Assembly (NCBI GenBank): GCA_036365455.1
Contig: JAWQUS010000011.1
Span: 9,100,001 to 9,164,000, forward strand
Length of the DNA stretch: 64,000 bases
Direction of reading: 5' to 3'
Origin: Macrosoma leucophasiata
Taxonomy: Eukaryota; Arthropoda; Insecta; Lepidoptera; Hedylidae
This document shows positions 62,367-64,000 of the stretch, one piece after another. Each line of letters starts with the position of its first letter. Positions within the stretch are counted from its first letter, which is position 1. The position numbers were made by a program, and so were the translations under genes. Under the pieces are notes generated by a model. The model was not told the origin of the DNA and did no database searches. It saw nothing but the letters and a program-made list of their open reading frames with translations.

Positions 62367-63493
62367 TGTTCTGTTTCATTTAACTCTGCTTCAATCACTG
62401 AATTATTTACATGTTTAATATATCTTTTATTTAATTTATCATCTTCTCTAACTCTAAACCAGCATGCAGCTTCGGAATGATAGCGAACCCCTTTATTTAA
62501 TTTTACGCATATTTTGCATCGATAACGTCCTTCATTTGTAATATTTATCCTTTGATTTTCATACTTTCTGTACGTTCCATTCCTATTTTTATTTACCAAA
62601 TGTTCATATTTTCTCACCTCATTGAATAAACATACTATATCGTTCATTGCTTCTCTATTTATCTTCTCTAATACAAAACCTGGCAAACCTACCGCTATCA
62701 GATCCACCAGTGTACCTGTATCAATTGAATTTCTCATGTCCAATAAAAGTTTTTCCTTTTTAATGGCATAGTCCACTAATGAACCATCCTTATATTTAAA
62801 TAACAATGCATAGGTCACTTGGTTCCAGTTTTGGTTTGCAAATGACTCGCACAACTTTTCTTTCCAAACTATCCACTCTGAGTTGAGTGTTAATTTTATA
62901 ATCATTGAGCTGTACCAATCAACACAACTTTTATCCATAAATAGTCGGAGAATCTCAATTTTTTGTTCATCTTTCATAATACCGAAGCGAGAACATTCTC
63001 TCTCAAAAATGTCAATCCATTGCCTTGCATTCGAGTTTTTGCTCGTAAATTTCTCAATCACAAACTTCTCTGCGACATATTTCAGATTCTGTTTTTTTAA
63101 ATCATGTGTATTTTCTATAAACTTTGTAAACATTTCTTCCAATAAATTCGAATCTCTAATTTGTTCTTCAGATGCTCGGTTATGTTCAATTTCCTCCAGA
63201 TATTGTTCTCCAAATTGTAAGTTACCATCAGCATCTATGTAAATTTCTCGTAATTTATCTGTCATAGTTATCCAAACTCTTCGTGTCTGATGTCTTTTCT
63301 TTAAACTATTTTTTACTTTGTTGTACACAGCTGTCTCAATTAATTCTTCGTGCAATCCAACAGACTGTAATTCCTCTGGTATAGCAAATTTTTTTTCATC
63401 TTTAGTTGTGATTGAGGTTACACAACAAATATTAGATTTTCCATCATTCGCCGGTAAAATCGTGAATTCAAAACGTAACTGCTCCATTTGCAT
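62357..63493 (-). CDS. Gag of the LTR retrotransposon (378 aa)
   Basis: The structural protein. It has no strong signature apart from its place and a C-terminal cysteine/histidine cluster (C-X2-C-X9-H-X4-C in CKIC...H...C, about residues 328-346), a variant of the nucleic-acid-binding zinc knuckle. A central region rich in charged and aromatic residues (RQWIDIFERECSRFG, SCVDWYSSMI) fits the capsid-like part of gypsy Gag proteins. The start ATG at 63493 lies about 30 bp from the 5' LTR. The stop follows directly after the frameshift site. Confidence 0.85.
   Translation of the reverse strand: MQMEQLRFEFTILPANDGKSNICCVTSITTKDEKKFAIPEELQSVGLHEELIETAVYNKVKNSLKKRHQTRRVWITMTDKLREIYIDADGNLQFGEQYLEEIEHNRASEEQIRDSNLLEEMFTKFIENTHDLKKQNLKYVAEKFVIEKFTSKNSNARQWIDIFERECSRFGIMKDEQKIEILRLFMDKSCVDWYSSMIIKLTLNSEWIVWKEKLCESFANQNWNQVTYALLFKYKDGSLVDYAIKKEKLLLDMRNSIDTGTLVDLIAVGLPGFVLEKINREAMNDIVCLFNEVRKYEHLVNKNRNGTYRKYENQRINITNEGRYRCKICVKLNKGVRYHSEAACWFRVREDDKLNKRYIKHVNNSVIEAELNETEQKN
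62360..62366 (-). promoter_or_regulatory. -1 ribosomal frameshift site between gag and pol
   Basis: The minus strand reads CAA AAA AAC TAG at the end of gag. A AAA AAC is a canonical X XXY YYZ slippery heptamer in the right frame, one codon before the gag stop. Slipping back by one leads into the pol frame, which starts with the protease. I did not check for a downstream RNA structure. Confidence 0.8.
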
Positions 63494-63526
63494 CTTTTTA
63501 TAAACAAAATTGTCGTTTTATAAGTC

Positions 63527-63879
63527 TGTTTTACTACATGAAAGAAATAAACCTTGTGTTGCTCTAAAGAAGATTTATTGTTAGTTTTTTTTATACAGAG
63601 ACTATTTTATTTAGGTAATATAAAACAATATGAACTCAAACCTGTAAAGAAGAAACGACAATGAAAGTTTATTCTTTCACTTTTAAAACATAAAATAATA
63701 TAATATTAAAATTTTCATTGATTATCCAATTGTCAATCAACTCGTATTTAAATCTGTCATCTGACATTCTAAATTCGTTTCTTCATTAAAATCAGACAAT
63801 TAAAAAGTTAAAAACTATAACCAAACTTCATGGTAAGTAAACACACAGAGTGCGAAGAAAGAAATAGTATTTCTTTACA
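63527..63879 (-). repeat. LTR at the 5' end of the element
   Basis: Same sequence as 58841-59192 apart from three differences (for example TTGCTCTAAAG versus TTGCTGTAAAG, and one extra T in AAAATTTTCATTG). Confidence 0.9.
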
Positions 63880-63891
63880 TATATATAAGTC

Positions 63892-64000
63892 TGTTTTACT
63901 ACATGAAAGAAATAAACCTTGTGTTGCTGAAAAGAAGTTTTATTGTTAGTTTTTTTTATACAGAGACTATTTTATTTAGGTAATATAAAACAATATGAAC
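63892..64000 (-). repeat. Third LTR, cut by the window edge
   Basis: TGTTTTACTACATGAAAG starts again 12 bp after the second LTR, in the same orientation, and continues to the edge with small differences (TTGCTGAAAAGAAGTTTTATTG region). Confidence 0.85.

Larger units (their letters stand above)
58841..63879 (-). mobile_element. Ty3/gypsy-type LTR retrotransposon, full length with a damaged integrase
   Basis: Two LTRs of 352-353 bp bound gag (62357-63493), protease-RT-RNase H (60171 to the frameshift site) and integrase pieces (59230-60103) on the minus strand. The pol order PR-RT-RH-IN is that of Ty3/gypsy. The LTRs differ at only three positions (two substitutions, one 1-bp indel), so the insertion is recent. 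TATA on both outer sides is a possible 4-bp target duplication, if TATAAGTC is counted as part of the LTR. There is no env frame. Integrase is split by two frame changes, so this copy should not be able to move on its own. Confidence 0.92.

Noticed and set aside
58841..63879. Endogenous retrovirus with an envelope gene
   Set aside because: No frame exists between integrase and the 3' LTR that could encode an envelope; this is an LTR retrotransposon without env.

Overview
The window looks like nuclear DNA of a moth or butterfly (Lepidoptera). The reasons are an R2 and an R1 element in their canonical 28S rDNA sites, compact insect-type genes (LSM8, PTRHD1, VPS4, a Beaten-path immunoglobulin gene), AT-rich intergenic DNA, and a dense load of LINEs, SINEs, MITEs and short repeats of the kinds usual in lepidopteran genomes. 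The species cannot be named from the sequence.

Region 1 (1-6573) is a broken rDNA piece read on the minus strand. About 1.07 kb of 28S rRNA gene is followed by a complete-looking R2 element (1420-5505), then 74 bp of 28S, then the 5' end of an R1 element whose first ORF runs off the left edge. Region 2 (6.6-27 kb) is mostly repeats: truncated LINEs, three tRNA-headed SINE families, a further SINE-like family with poly(A) and target-site duplications, fold-back MITEs, a ~190-bp tandem repeat, and the intronless gene LSM8 (minus). Region 3 (26.8-38.8 kb) holds a small unrecognised minus-strand ORF head-to-head with PTRHD1 (plus). Between the two lies a fold-back element made of TATCGATA-type motifs. 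Then come a LINE remnant, a 135-bp-period repeat element, a solo LTR, and VPS4 (plus). Region 4 (42-55.2 kb) is the 3' part of a Beaten-path family gene on the minus strand. Four coding exons can be spliced in phase; a decayed copy of one exon sits in an intron and two extra partial copies of the last exon lie downstream. Region 5 (55.2-58.8 kb) has a tRNA-Leu(AAG) gene among SINE fragments. Region 6 (58.8-64 kb) is a Ty3/gypsy-type LTR retrotransposon on the minus strand with nearly identical LTRs, an AAAAAAC frameshift site between gag and pol, and a damaged integrase. A further LTR begins at the right edge.

The host genes are ordinary housekeeping or axon-guidance genes and do not form a pathway. 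LSM8 acts in U6 snRNA metabolism, PTRHD1 carries a peptidyl-tRNA hydrolase domain, VPS4 disassembles ESCRT-III, and Beat is an extracellular Ig protein of neural guidance. Coordinates of repeats are read by eye and may be off by a few bases.
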